Shown: one piece after another, positions 1-8,509 of the stretch
Numbering within the stretch: the stretch's first letter is position 1
How the letters are laid out: each line of letters begins with the position of its first letter
Source of the DNA: an uncultured Muribaculaceae bacterium
Lineage (GTDB): Bacteria; Bacteroidota; Bacteroidia; Bacteroidales; Muribaculaceae
Length of the DNA stretch: 19,494 nt
Reading direction: 5' to 3'
NCBI GenBank assembly: GCA_905209725.1
Contig: CAJLTZ010000047.1
Location: forward strand, 1 to 19,494
Translations under genes and position numbers: made by a program
The notes under the pieces: generated by a model
The model's input: only the letters and a program-made list of their open reading frames with translations
Told to the model about the DNA's origin: nothing
Databases searched by the model: none

Positions 1-193
1 CATCAAAAATCGGTCGCCCCTGCATTAACATTTTTTATGGGATGGGGTCTAAATAGTGCTCCAAACGTGACTTTGATGGTTATCCGGCCTGTATTGTCAA
101 TTGATGGCAGGAAGAATTTTGACTGCCACCGGGTTTTCATACAAGAAATATGCCCCATATATTATCCAGGTTTTTATTGGCTCGAAAAAATAT

Positions 194-225
194 TTAGGAT
201 ATGAGCGGGGAATTTGTTAAATTTG
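194..225 (+). promoter_or_regulatory. Candidate promoter for nrnA
   Basis: TAAATTTG at 218-225 matches the Bacteroidetes -7 consensus TAnnTTTG exactly. About 20 bp upstream sits only a weak -33 candidate (TTAG, 194-197). Transcription would start near 231, giving a leader of roughly 14 nt before ATG 245. This favours ATG 245 over GTG 236 as the start. The rest of 1-235 shows no convincing gene; a short dyad, ATATG-CCC-CATAT, lies at 148-160. Confidence 0.3.
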
Positions 226-244
226 CAGATTCAAAGTGGAATAT

Positions 245-1294
245 ATGAAAAATATACTCGACTCCGATGACATCAAGCGCCTTGGCGCCCTGTTAGATTC
301 GAGCCGCAATATAATATTGACCTGTCATATGCGTCCCGATGGCGATGCCGTGGGCAGTACGCTTGGGCTCTGGAATCTGCTGCGCTCGATGGGAAAGAAC
401 GTTAATGTGGTGGTGCCCGACAGGGTGCCACGCTCGCTGCTTTTCCTCCCGGGAGTGCGCGAAATCGCGGTCTTTACCCAGCATGACCCTTACTGCCAGC
501 GGCTTGTATCGGAAGCTGACTGCATCCTGATGTGCGATTTCAACACCGCATCCCGTCAGGGCGACCTCGCTCCGCTGATTCAGGGAGCGGATTGCCGCAA
601 AGTGCTTATCGACCATCATAAGGACCCGGATATGGACAGCTATCTCAAGTTCTCATATCCACAGATGTCAAGCACTTGCGAACTCGTGTTCCGCATCATC
701 GCCGCCCTCGGACTTTACGCCACCCTCGACACCAATGCATCCACCTGCCTGCTCACAGGTCTCATCACCGACACTCAGAACTTCACCGTAAACTGCAATT
801 CATCTGAAGTTTACGAGATAATGATGCGTTTACTCGAAAAGGATGTCGACAAGAAAAAGATTGTCGACGAGGCCATAAAGAGCTGCACATACGATTCTCT
901 GCGGCTTAACGCCTTCGCGCTGCTCGAGCGTCTTGAAATTCTCGAGCGTAATCGCGCTGCCCTTATCACTCTTTCCAAAGAGGATCTCGACCGCTTCAAT
1001 TATCAGAAAGGTGACACGGAAGGACTTGTAAATGAGCCACTGAATATCCGCGGAATAGTATATTCCGTGTTCATGCGCGAGGATGCTGACTGCATAAAGG
1101 TCTCCACAAGGAGCAAATATGATTTTCCGGTGTGCGACATTTGCCGTGACCTCTTCAATGGGGGTGGCCACCAGATGGCGGCCGGCGGAGAATTCTACGG
1201 TACGCTTGAAGAATGTCGTCGGATCTTTCTGGAAAATATCCACAATTACGACAAATACATCCCCTCATCCCTCGACAAACTCGAAATCAAATGA
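245..1294 (+). CDS. nrnA: DHH/DHHA1 phosphoesterase, NrnA-type nanoRNase / pAp phosphatase
   Basis: Cytoplasmic Mn-dependent phosphoesterase expected to degrade 2-5-mer RNA (nanoRNA) to mononucleotides and to dephosphorylate 3'-phosphoadenosine 5'-phosphate. All DHH-family metal motifs are visible: RPDGD (about residues 30-34), CDFN (97-100), the signature DHH (123-125) and TDT (175-177). The C-terminal DHHA1 substrate-binding domain carries GGGH at about 316-319. About 349 residues is normal for bacterial NrnA. I chose ATG 245; an in-frame GTG at 236 would add three residues but leave almost no leader after the candidate promoter. The stop overlaps the next start by ATGA, so the two genes are translationally coupled. 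Family assignment is firm. The balance between nanoRNase and pAp activity cannot be read from the sequence. Confidence 0.93.
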   Translation: MKNILDSDDIKRLGALLDSSRNIILTCHMRPDGDAVGSTLGLWNLLRSMGKNVNVVVPDRVPRSLLFLPGVREIAVFTQHDPYCQRLVSEADCILMCDFNTASRQGDLAPLIQGADCRKVLIDHHKDPDMDSYLKFSYPQMSSTCELVFRIIAALGLYATLDTNASTCLLTGLITDTQNFTVNCNSSEVYEIMMRLLEKDVDKKKIVDEAIKSCTYDSLRLNAFALLERLEILERNRAALITLSKEDLDRFNYQKGDTEGLVNEPLNIRGIVYSVFMREDADCIKVSTRSKYDFPVCDICRDLFNGGGHQMAAGGEFYGTLEECRRIFLENIHNYDKYIPSSLDKLEIK

Positions 1295-1884
1295 ATCTCA
1301 GAAAAAGAATAATCAAGAGCCTTATGGCGCTGGCTGCCGGAATCCTGCTGATGCCGCTTGCAGGCTGCAACGACGATAAAAGCTATTCCGACATGCTTCG
1401 CGAGGAGGAGATAGCCGTTAACTGGTATCTCGCAAAAAACAGCGTGGAGGTCAACATCCCTGAAGACAGTGTGTTCATCTCCGGGTCCGATGCCCCTTTC
1501 TATAAAATGAATGGCGACGGCACAGTGTATATGCGCGTGGTGAATCCCGGCGATATGAATAAGCGTCCGAAGAAGGGCGACACGGTATATTTCCGTTTTA
1601 TGTCGTTGGACATCAAGGCATATTACGATGGCGGCAGTCCCGATGCCTGGGACGGCAATGCCTGGAACATGGGCTCTGCTCTCAATGGCACCAACCTCAT
1701 CTACGGTAACAACACCTTGCAGAGCACCACTCAGTATGGCTCTGGAATTCAGGTGCCACTTGACTATCTGGGTTATAACTGCGAAGTGGACCTTATCGTG
1801 AAATCAATCGAGGGCTTTAGTGGTAACATCAGCCAGTGTATCCCTTATCTCTATAAGATCAGATATTTCAAGGCAGAGTATTAA
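1291..1884 (+). CDS. DUF4827-type lipoprotein
   Basis: A 197-residue lipoprotein: basic N-terminus (MNLRKR), hydrophobic stretch, and lipobox L-A-G-C with the lipidated cysteine at residue 26. It resembles the Bacteroidetes DUF4827 family, of unknown function. The core (KKGDTVYFRF near residues 99-108, and a C-terminal strand ending YLYKIRYF) is reminiscent of FKBP-type folds, but I see no evidence of an active isomerase site, so this is only a structural guess. Residues after the cysteine are N-D-D-K, acidic like the lipoprotein export signals described in Bacteroidetes, so it may sit in the outer membrane or on the surface. An upstream in-frame start at 1213 is rejected because it lies deep inside nrnA and would bury the signal peptide. 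The ATGA overlap ties its expression to nrnA. Confidence 0.8.
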   Translation: MNLRKRIIKSLMALAAGILLMPLAGCNDDKSYSDMLREEEIAVNWYLAKNSVEVNIPEDSVFISGSDAPFYKMNGDGTVYMRVVNPGDMNKRPKKGDTVYFRFMSLDIKAYYDGGSPDAWDGNAWNMGSALNGTNLIYGNNTLQSTTQYGSGIQVPLDYLGYNCEVDLIVKSIEGFSGNISQCIPYLYKIRYFKAEY

Positions 1885-1952
1885 GTGTCGGAGATGAATC
1901 TTCAAGGGACTGTGGCCTAACATAAAAGAAAACAAAAATTGAGCATATAATC

Positions 1953-3338
1953 ATGTCATTGATAAAATCAATATCGGGAATCAGGGGAACAATAGGAGGA
2001 CGTCAGGGCGACGGCCTCAGCAGTGTGGACATCGTGCGCTTCACAGCCGCCTATGCTTCATTCATCAATGATTATTCTTCGAATGGCAGCCGTTACATCG
2101 TGGTAGGCCGCGACGCCCGCGTTTCCGGCCAGATGGTTGACTGTCTTGTTACAGGCACTCTCCTTTCGATGGGATTCAATGTGATCAATATCGGACTGGC
2201 TTCCACTCCAACCACAGAACTTGCCGTTGTGGGCGAGCATGCAGCCGGCGGAATCATCATCACCGCCAGTCATAACCCCATCCAGTGGAACGCCCTCAAA
2301 CTCCTTAATGCCAATGGCGAATTCCTTTCCGACAAGGAGGGAAAAGAGGTGATCCGCAGAGCCGAGGCAGAGGAATTCACATATGCCGAGCCCCTTGCAT
2401 TGGGCAAGATTTACAGAAATGAAACATGGAACCTGCGCCATATCGAGATGGTTTGCGGGTTGAAACTTGTGGATTGCAAGGCTATCGAGAAGGCAAACCT
2501 GAAGGTAGCCATTGACGGCATTAATTCCGTAGGCGGCCGCGTGATCCCGGCACTCCTCCGCGCTCTCGGAGTCAAGGATATCGTGGAACTCAACTGCAAT
2601 CCTTCAGGCATCTTCCACCACACTCCCGAGCCTATTCCCGAAAATCTTACGGAGATAACGGAAGAGGTTCGTTCCTCCGGTGCTGATGTGGGTTTTGTGG
2701 TCGACCCTGATGTGGACCGTCTCGCCATCATCACGGAGAAAGGTGAGATGTTTGTGGAGGAGAATACGCTCGTGGCTGTGGCCGACTATGTGCTTGAGCA
2801 AACGCCTGGTTCCACGGTTTCCAATCTTAGCAGTTCGCGTGGCCTGCGCGACGTGACACTTCGCCATGGCTGCACATATGAGGCTGCAGCAGTAGGAGAG
2901 GTCAATGTGGTGGCCAAGATGAAGGAGACGGGCGCCGTGATTGGCGGCGAAGGCAATGGTGGCGTGATTTATCCCGAACTCCATTATGGCCGTGACGCGC
3001 TTGTGGGTGTGGCTCTCTTCCTCACTTTGATGGCAAAGAGCGGCAAGACAGTATCGCGGATCAAGGAGGGTCTCCCTAAATATGCCATTGCAAAAAATAA
3101 GATTCAACTCACCGAGGGAATTGACGTTGACGCAATCCTTGAGGCTATGAAGAAAAAATATGCCTCCGAGAAGATTACTGATATCGACGGCGTGAAGATT
3201 GATTTTCCCGACTGCTGGGTGCATCTCCGCAAGTCGAACACCGAGCCCATCATCCGCATCTATTCCGAGGCGGAGACTATGGAGAAGGCCAATGCCCTTG
3301 CCGATGAAATCAAGGAAGTCGTGGCCAAACTGATCTGA
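1953..3338 (+). CDS. glmM: Phosphoglucosamine mutase / phosphohexomutase
   Basis: Alpha-D-phosphohexomutase of 461 residues, most likely converting glucosamine-6-phosphate to glucosamine-1-phosphate for UDP-GlcNAc, and hence for peptidoglycan and lipid A. Hallmarks are in order: phosphoserine loop TASHNP with Ser106, Mg-binding DPDVDR (251-256), sugar-recognition loop GEGNGG (332-337) and the C-terminal phosphate-binding segment RKSNTEP (about 426-432). The GEGNGG loop differs from the GEQSGH typical of proteobacterial GlmM, so a phosphomannomutase or phosphoglucomutase activity cannot be excluded; annotators of Bacteroidales usually call this form GlmM. A 68-bp spacer precedes it, with no clear promoter. 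The lipid A kinase gene lpxK nearby fits an envelope-precursor theme. Confidence 0.85.
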   Translation: MSLIKSISGIRGTIGGRQGDGLSSVDIVRFTAAYASFINDYSSNGSRYIVVGRDARVSGQMVDCLVTGTLLSMGFNVINIGLASTPTTELAVVGEHAAGGIIITASHNPIQWNALKLLNANGEFLSDKEGKEVIRRAEAEEFTYAEPLALGKIYRNETWNLRHIEMVCGLKLVDCKAIEKANLKVAIDGINSVGGRVIPALLRALGVKDIVELNCNPSGIFHHTPEPIPENLTEITEEVRSSGADVGFVVDPDVDRLAIITEKGEMFVEENTLVAVADYVLEQTPGSTVSNLSSSRGLRDVTLRHGCTYEAAAVGEVNVVAKMKETGAVIGGEGNGGVIYPELHYGRDALVGVALFLTLMAKSGKTVSRIKEGLPKYAIAKNKIQLTEGIDVDAILEAMKKKYASEKITDIDGVKIDFPDCWVHLRKSNTEPIIRIYSEAETMEKANALADEIKEVVAKLI

Positions 3339-3384
3339 CCCCGGCAACATCTATTCCCAACGACTCTATCTAAAGAACTTATCA

Positions 3385-5175
3385 ATGCTTAAGAAATTCT
3401 TACTCAACACGCTGTCATCGTTTGTAGGCACATGGATTGCAATAATCCTTTTGGGTGCGGTGATGGTTGTGGCCATATTCGGAATCGTAGGCAAACTCGC
3501 GCTTTCCACAGCGCAGGAGATGCCTTCGGTGAAAAAGGGTTCCATTCTGCAGCTCACTCTCGACGGTCCCATCAATGAGACCGAGACACCGGCCGAGCCT
3601 GATATTCAGGCCCTGATGGCAGGTAGTCTCGAACGTCCGCAGACTCTCGACGTCATCGTGGAAGCCCTTCGCGAGGGAGCCGACAATAAGAATATCTCCG
3701 CGCTCTACATTGAATGCGGCAATGTTGCGGCGGCGCCTGCCACTCTTGACGCCATCCGCCATGCCGTGGTGAAATTCAAGGAGAGCGGCAAGAAAGTCTA
3801 TGCCTATGGCGACAATCTCTCTATGGGCGCATATTATGTGGCTTCCTGCGCCGACAGAATCTACCTGAATCCCGGCGGCCAGCTCACGCTCAACGGTATC
3901 TCGGGCGAGGTGCTCTATATGAAGGAGCTCTTCGATAATCTGGGAATCACATTCCAGGTGGTGAAGGTGGGCACTTTCAAGTCGGCTGTGGAACCATATA
4001 TTATGAACGAGATGAGCGAGCCGGCACGAGCCCAACTCGACACGCTCTATGGCTACATGTGGAATCATATCTGCAAGGAGATATCCGCTTCCCGCAAGGG
4101 TGTAAGCCCGGCGCTTATCGACTCCCTTGTCAATGTGCGCTCAATTTCTTTTGCCCAGCCGCAACTGGCTGTGAAGGCTGGTCTTGTGGACTCGCTTATC
4201 TATGGCCGTCAGATCCAATCGCGTCTGGCCGACCTGTGCGGCCGCGAGCCTGATAAACTCAATATGGTGGCTCCGCAGACGCTTGTGAGCCAGACACCCT
4301 GGACCGATGGCTATGGTTCCAAGAATCAGATTGCTCTCCTTTATGCCTGTGGCGAGATTGCCGATGGCTCAGACACTCAGATAAATTATGAGACTCTTGT
4401 GCCCCTGATTGTGAAACTCTCCGATGACGAAAATGTCAAGGGTATGGTGCTCCGCGTGAATTCCCCCGGCGGCTCAGCCTTTGGAAGCGAGCAGATAGGG
4501 GAGGCCCTTGACTATTTCATGTCTAAGGGCAAGACATTGTCAGTCTCTATGGGCGACTATGCGGCATCCGGCGGTTATTGGATTTCGGTCGGTGCCAACC
4601 GCATCTTCGCCGACCCGCTTACCATCACCGGCTCCATCGGCATCTTCGGAATGATTCCCTGCGCGAGCGGCCTGGCATCGAAGATTGGCGTGCATCCGCA
4701 GTCGGTAAGCACAAATCCGGAGGCTAATTTCCCCAGCATATTCCGCGAGATGACGCCGCATCAGCTTGGCGCCATGCAGTCGTATGTGGATCGTGGCTAC
4801 GAAAAATTTGTGGGTAGAGTGGCCAAGGGCCGTCATATGAAGGTGGAGCGTGTGAAACAGATTGCGGAAGGCCGTGTATGGAGTGCCCCCAGCGCTCTTA
4901 AAATCGGCCTTGTGGATTCCCTTGCCTATCTGCAGGATGCTATCGACTGGACCGCTTCCAAAGCCGGTGTCGCCGACAAATATGAGGTGGCGGTATACCC
5001 CGAATTCAAACCTACGTTCTGGAATATGTTGGCCAGCGGCGGAGGCACCATGCGGGCACTCGCTGAATATGCGATGCGTCCCGATGCCACCCGGATGGTG
5101 GAGGAATATGCAAGGAAAGTGATAAACAAAAATAAGGTGCAGGCAAAAATGATTCCGGTGAAAGTGAGATTGTAA
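3385..5175 (+). CDS. sppA: Signal peptide peptidase SppA, 67 kDa type
   Basis: Inner-membrane serine protease (family S49) that digests signal peptides left after secretion. One N-terminal membrane anchor is visible (about residues 11-36), followed by two tandem S49 domains on the periplasmic side. The split Ser/Lys dyad can be placed: Lys199 in GTFKSAVEP of the first repeat corresponds to E. coli Lys209, and Ser395 in AASGGYW of the second repeat corresponds to E. coli Ser409. VNSPGGSAFGSEQI in the second repeat is the other typical S49 stretch. The 596-residue length agrees with the long form rather than the short SppA36K form. It lies 46 bp after glmM and 44 bp before lpxK, on the same strand, with no terminator in either gap. 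Confidence 0.95.
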   Translation: MLKKFLLNTLSSFVGTWIAIILLGAVMVVAIFGIVGKLALSTAQEMPSVKKGSILQLTLDGPINETETPAEPDIQALMAGSLERPQTLDVIVEALREGADNKNISALYIECGNVAAAPATLDAIRHAVVKFKESGKKVYAYGDNLSMGAYYVASCADRIYLNPGGQLTLNGISGEVLYMKELFDNLGITFQVVKVGTFKSAVEPYIMNEMSEPARAQLDTLYGYMWNHICKEISASRKGVSPALIDSLVNVRSISFAQPQLAVKAGLVDSLIYGRQIQSRLADLCGREPDKLNMVAPQTLVSQTPWTDGYGSKNQIALLYACGEIADGSDTQINYETLVPLIVKLSDDENVKGMVLRVNSPGGSAFGSEQIGEALDYFMSKGKTLSVSMGDYAASGGYWISVGANRIFADPLTITGSIGIFGMIPCASGLASKIGVHPQSVSTNPEANFPSIFREMTPHQLGAMQSYVDRGYEKFVGRVAKGRHMKVERVKQIAEGRVWSAPSALKIGLVDSLAYLQDAIDWTASKAGVADKYEVAVYPEFKPTFWNMLASGGGTMRALAEYAMRPDATRMVEEYARKVINKNKVQAKMIPVKVRL

Positions 5176-5219
5176 ATCTCTTTGGCACTTATCAATAATC
5201 TGAAAAGCGAGCAAAAGTT

Positions 5220-6305
5220 ATGAATGAAAAAATGCGTCAAGTGGTGAAATGGTCGCTGACACCTTTCTCCTGGATATATGGTGCCGTTACGGATCTCCGC
5301 AACTGGCTTTTCGATCATAACTGGTTGCAACATGAGGAATACGATGTGCCGGTGATCACCGTGGGCAACATAACAATCGGGGGCACGGGCAAGACTCCGC
5401 ATGTGGAATATCTTGTGGAGCAGCTTGCCATGTCATATCGCACGGCCGTGCTGAGCCGCGGATATAAGCGCAAGACGCGAGGATTTATACTCGCCAATTC
5501 CCACAGCACCCCCGAGACTATCGGCGACGAACCTATGCAGATTTACAATAAATATGGATCGCGCGTGGTAGTGGCTGTGTGCGAAAACCGGCGTAAGGGA
5601 ATCGGCGAATTGCTCAGGCTTTATCCCGACTTGCAGCTCATAATCCTTGACGACGGTTTCCAGCACCGCTATGTGAAGCCACGTCTCTCGGTGCTTCTTA
5701 TGGACTATTCGCGACCTGTTTATGACGACCATCTTCTCCCCTTGGGACGTCTGCGCGAAAGCGCCCATCAAAAGAGCCGCGCCGATATGGTGATTGTCTC
5801 CAAATGCCCCGAATCGCTCAGCCCTCTCGACTATAGGCTTATCAAAAACAATCTGGAACTTATGCCATTCCAGAAATTATACTTCTCCACATACAATTAT
5901 GGGGCGTTGAAACCGGTGTTCCCAGATGATTCGCCATATCACGTTGCGTTGTCGCAGCTCAGTATGCGCGACACGGCTTTGCTCGTCACCGGAGTGGCCA
6001 ATCCTCGAGGATTCATCCGCTTCTTCAGGGACTATCCCTTCAAGGTAGTGATTGACCATTATCCCGACCATCACGATTTCACCCGCGCCGACATTGAGCA
6101 GATTGTGGCCAAGTTTGACTCTCTCCCCGGCGAGCGGAAAGTGATAATCACCACGGAGAAGGATGCTGTGAGGCTCGCCTTCAATCCATATTTCCCCACA
6201 CGGCTGAAGAAAATCACATTCTATCTCCCGATATCGATAAGAATGCTTCCCGGCCTCGAAGGCGACGACATAATAATGGACATCCGCCACAACATCGATA
6301 ATTGA
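5220..6305 (+). CDS. lpxK: Tetraacyldisaccharide 4'-kinase (lipid A 4'-kinase)
   Basis: Transfers the ATP gamma-phosphate to the 4' position of tetraacyl-disaccharide-1-phosphate to form lipid IVA, a membrane-associated step of the Raetz pathway. The P-loop is GGTGKTP (about residues 54-60), preceded by the family-typical VGNITIG. The second signature, DDGFQH, is at 144-149 and contains the catalytic aspartate region. A hydrophobic, tryptophan-rich N-terminus (about residues 10-35) fits the membrane-anchoring helix of LpxK. The length of 361 residues is normal for Bacteroidetes. It starts 44 bp after sppA. A 10-bp palindrome GAGAATTCTC begins at its stop codon (6304-6313) but lacks a T-tract, so it is not called a terminator. 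Confidence 0.94.
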   Translation: MNEKMRQVVKWSLTPFSWIYGAVTDLRNWLFDHNWLQHEEYDVPVITVGNITIGGTGKTPHVEYLVEQLAMSYRTAVLSRGYKRKTRGFILANSHSTPETIGDEPMQIYNKYGSRVVVAVCENRRKGIGELLRLYPDLQLIILDDGFQHRYVKPRLSVLLMDYSRPVYDDHLLPLGRLRESAHQKSRADMVIVSKCPESLSPLDYRLIKNNLELMPFQKLYFSTYNYGALKPVFPDDSPYHVALSQLSMRDTALLVTGVANPRGFIRFFRDYPFKVVIDHYPDHHDFTRADIEQIVAKFDSLPGERKVIITTEKDAVRLAFNPYFPTRLKKITFYLPISIRMLPGLEGDDIIMDIRHNIDN

Positions 6306-6474
6306 GAATTCTCTTTGATTGATGATTAATGATTCTTTTAGATTGAGGCCCAGAGCCTGTGAGGCTGTTCGATAAGAAATCATGAATCCAAAATTCAAAA
6401 ATCAGGAGTTCAATATTCAACATTCTTCATTACAAAGGCGTTATAAAAGATAGAAATTACCTTAAACTTATATT
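6306..6474 (+). other. 169-bp AT-rich spacer with degenerate short repeats
   Basis: No open frame of note and no TAnnTTTG promoter box. It contains ATGATT twice in 6322-6334, a 5-bp hairpin AGCCT-GTG-AGGCT at 6354-6366, and several TTCAA words between about 6392 and 6420. It is much lower in GC than the flanking genes. It may be remnant intergenic repeat material of the kind seen in Bacteroidetes genomes; function unknown. Confidence 0.4.
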
Positions 6475-7299
6475 ATGGCAAAAGACTATATGCAGATGAT
6501 TGTCGAGACTTCCGACTTCATCCGCAATGCAGTGGGCGAGATGCCCGACACGGCTGTGATTCTCGGCACAGGCCTCGGCGACCTTGTGAATCACATTGAT
6601 ATCAAGAATGAACTTGATTACCACAATATCCCCAATTTCCCTGTATCCACTGTGGAAGGCCATTCCGGAAAACTCATTTTCGGATACCTCGGCAAGAAAT
6701 ATGTGATGGCCATGCAGGGCCGTTTCCACTATTACGAGGGCTACGACATGAAGCAGGTGACATTCCCTGTACGGGTGATGCGTCATCTCGGCGTTGAGAC
6801 ACTTTTCGTGAGCAATGCCGCCGGCGGCATGAACAAGGAATTCCGCGTAGGCGATGTGATGGTAATTACGGACCATATCAACCTCTTTCCCGAGAATCCT
6901 CTTCGTGGAAAGAATTATGCCGAGCTTGGTCCACGCTTCCCGGCAATGACAGAAGCCTATAGCCATGCTCTTATCGATATGGCTGATGACATCGCGCGCG
7001 AAGATGGCATCCGTCTGATGCACGGCGTATATGTAGGCACCCCCGGTCCCACATTCGAGACTCCAGCCGAATATGAATATTTCCGTGTGATTGGCGGCGA
7101 TGCAGTGGGAATGTCCACCGTGCCCGAAGTAATCGTGGCCAATCATGCCGGCATGCGCGTGTTTGGCGTGTCTGTAATCACCGACCTTGGCGGCAAGGAC
7201 ATCAAGGAAGTTCCATCGCATGAGGAGGTGCAGAAGGCAGCCATCAAGGCGCAGCCTATCATGACAAGAATCATCAAGGAGATGCTTGACAGAATCTGA
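6475..7299 (+). CDS. punA: Purine nucleoside phosphorylase, trimeric (PNP/MTAP) family
   Basis: Reversible phosphorolysis of purine (deoxy)ribonucleosides to base plus ribose-1-phosphate, for purine salvage in the cytoplasm. Visible elements: phosphate-binding GTGLGDL (31-37), His63 in EGHSGKL, RFHYYEGY (83-90), SNAAGG (113-118) and the base/ribose site GTPGPTFETPAEY (188-200), where Glu199 matches human PNP Glu201, followed by VGMSTVPE. The residue equivalent to human Asn243, which selects 6-oxopurines, is here Asp237 (ITDLGG). This suggests altered or broadened base specificity, possibly including adenosine. The 274 residues are the usual length. A strong terminator follows directly. No recognisable promoter precedes the gene, so read-through from lpxK is possible. 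Confidence 0.93.
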   Translation: MAKDYMQMIVETSDFIRNAVGEMPDTAVILGTGLGDLVNHIDIKNELDYHNIPNFPVSTVEGHSGKLIFGYLGKKYVMAMQGRFHYYEGYDMKQVTFPVRVMRHLGVETLFVSNAAGGMNKEFRVGDVMVITDHINLFPENPLRGKNYAELGPRFPAMTEAYSHALIDMADDIAREDGIRLMHGVYVGTPGPTFETPAEYEYFRVIGGDAVGMSTVPEVIVANHAGMRVFGVSVITDLGGKDIKEVPSHEEVQKAAIKAQPIMTRIIKEMLDRI

Positions 7300-7314
7300 T
7301 AAAGATAAATCCGG

Positions 7315-7346
7315 AACAAGAGGCGCATCCCTGCGCCTCTTGTTTT
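7315..7346 (+). terminator. Intrinsic terminator after the PNP gene
   Basis: A perfect 13-bp stem: AACAAGAGGCGCA (7315-7327) pairs with its complement at 7332-7344 around a TCCC loop. The 3' side ends in TTTT (7343-7346). It lies 15 nt after the stop codon. It is the strongest hairpin I found in the window and marks the end of the glmM-sppA-lpxK-punA stretch. Confidence 0.85.
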
Positions 7347-7419
7347 AGGAATCTATTCGGATAACAGAAGCATAATTATTGATTGCATAAGCATAAAGAA
7401 TCATAGACCATCCCACAAA

Positions 7420-8472
7420 ATGAGTGAAATATCTTCCCTCGGTGAGTTCGGGCTCATCGAAAGCCTTACACGCGACTTTCCCCTGGTGAATGAGGAGAGT
7501 GTGCTTGGTGTCGGCGATGATGCCGCAGTGCTCCGCTTTGGAGACAAGGAAGCGCTGGTCACCACCGACCTTCTTCTCGAAGGAATCCACTTCGACCTGC
7601 GCTATGTGCCTCTCAAGCATCTCGGCTATAAGTCGGCCATCGTGAATTTCAGCGACATTTATGCGATGAACGGCACTCCGAAGCAAATCACCGTGAGCCT
7701 CGGAATCTCATCGCGATTCACAGTGGAACATATCGAGGAATTATATGCCGGAATCCGCCTGGCATGTCGCGAATATGGCGTCGATCTTGTGGGCGGCGAC
7801 ACGTCTGCCTCGGTGACAGGGATGGTAATTTCTATAACATGCCTCGGAGTGGCTTCGAAGGATGAGGTGGTGAAACGCAGCGGCGCGCATCCCACTGATA
7901 TCATCTGCGTGTCGGGTGATCTCGGCGCGGCATATATGGGCCTGCAGTTGCTCGAACGTGAAAATCGCGTAGCAGCCCAGAGCAATGACCCCAATTTCCA
8001 ACCCTGTTTCGAGGGTAAGGAATATATCCTCGAGCGCCAGCTGAAGCCTGAGGCACGCCGCGACATCGTGGCCCAGTTCCGGGAGCAGGGCATCGTGCCT
8101 ACCTCAATGATGGACGTAAGCGACGGCCTCTCTTCCGAACTGATGCACATCTGCAAGGACTCCAATGTGGGTTGCAGGGTTTATGAAGACAGAATCCCTA
8201 TCGACTATCAGACAGCCGTGATGGCCGAGGAACTGAACATGAACCTCGTGACAGCCGCCATGAATGGTGGCGAAGACTATGAACTGCTATTCACAGTGCC
8301 CCTTGCCGACAAGGAAAAGATCGAAAAACTCAAAGGCGTCACGATGATAGGCTATATCACCAAGCCGGAACTTGGCGCAGCCCTTGTCACTCGCGACGGC
8401 AGCGATATTGCCCTCAAGGCACAAGGTTGGAACGCTTTTGACTCTGAAAAGAAGGAGGATGCCGGAAAGTGA
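7420..8472 (+). CDS. thiL: Thiamine-phosphate kinase
   Basis: ATP-dependent phosphorylation of thiamine monophosphate to thiamine diphosphate, the last step of cofactor synthesis. The 350-residue protein shows the PurM/AIR-synthetase-like ThiL pattern: GDDAA (32-36), TTDLLLEGIHF (48-58), the Mg-binding helix start KSAIVNFSD (71-79), GGDTS (125-129), MMDVSDG (230-236) and the C-terminal GGEDYELLF (283-291). Its start lies 120 bp after the phosphorylase gene, beyond a strong terminator, so it should have its own promoter, but I found no TAnnTTTG box. GCATAA occurs three times in that gap (7370, 7385, 7391). No TPP riboswitch core (CUGAGA plus ACCUGAUC-like segments) is apparent upstream. Confidence 0.95.
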   Translation: MSEISSLGEFGLIESLTRDFPLVNEESVLGVGDDAAVLRFGDKEALVTTDLLLEGIHFDLRYVPLKHLGYKSAIVNFSDIYAMNGTPKQITVSLGISSRFTVEHIEELYAGIRLACREYGVDLVGGDTSASVTGMVISITCLGVASKDEVVKRSGAHPTDIICVSGDLGAAYMGLQLLERENRVAAQSNDPNFQPCFEGKEYILERQLKPEARRDIVAQFREQGIVPTSMMDVSDGLSSELMHICKDSNVGCRVYEDRIPIDYQTAVMAEELNMNLVTAAMNGGEDYELLFTVPLADKEKIEKLKGVTMIGYITKPELGAALVTRDGSDIALKAQGWNAFDSEKKEDAGK

Positions 8473-8477
8473 AACCT

Positions 8478-8509
8478 TTTTCAGCATTATTAAATATTAT
8501 TTAACTTTG
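8478..8509 (+). promoter_or_regulatory. Candidate upstream promoter (P1) of the bat operon
   Basis: TAACTTTG at 8502-8509 matches TAnnTTTG exactly. A T-rich -33 candidate (TTTTC, 8478-8482) lies 19 bp upstream, the usual Bacteroidetes spacing, though it lacks the final G of TTTG. Transcription would begin near 8515, inside the dyad described next. Confidence 0.4.

Noticed and set aside
1..204. Open reading frame of 67 codons in frame 1 reaching the left edge (stop TGA 202-204), and a 45-codon frame on the minus strand (about 140 to 3)
   Set aside because: Codon choice is unlike the neighbouring genes, the translated residues match no family I recognise, and neither has a convincing start. 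The end of an upstream gene cannot be fully excluded.
1213..1290. Upstream in-frame extension of the lipoprotein gene
   Set aside because: It lies inside the nrnA coding region, and the lipobox signal peptide begins properly at ATG 1291.
2604..3350. Long minus-strand frame opposite the phosphohexomutase gene
   Set aside because: Codon-bias shadow with no recognisable motif; similar shadows oppose lpxK, punA and sppA.
6304..6313. GAGAATTCTC palindrome at the lpxK stop codon as a terminator
   Set aside because: Short, AT-rich in the centre, no loop and no proper T-tract; it also contains a common restriction-type hexamer, so chance is likely.
7344..7419. TPP riboswitch before thiL
   Set aside because: The gap is only about 75 nt after the terminator, and the conserved TPP aptamer segments are absent.
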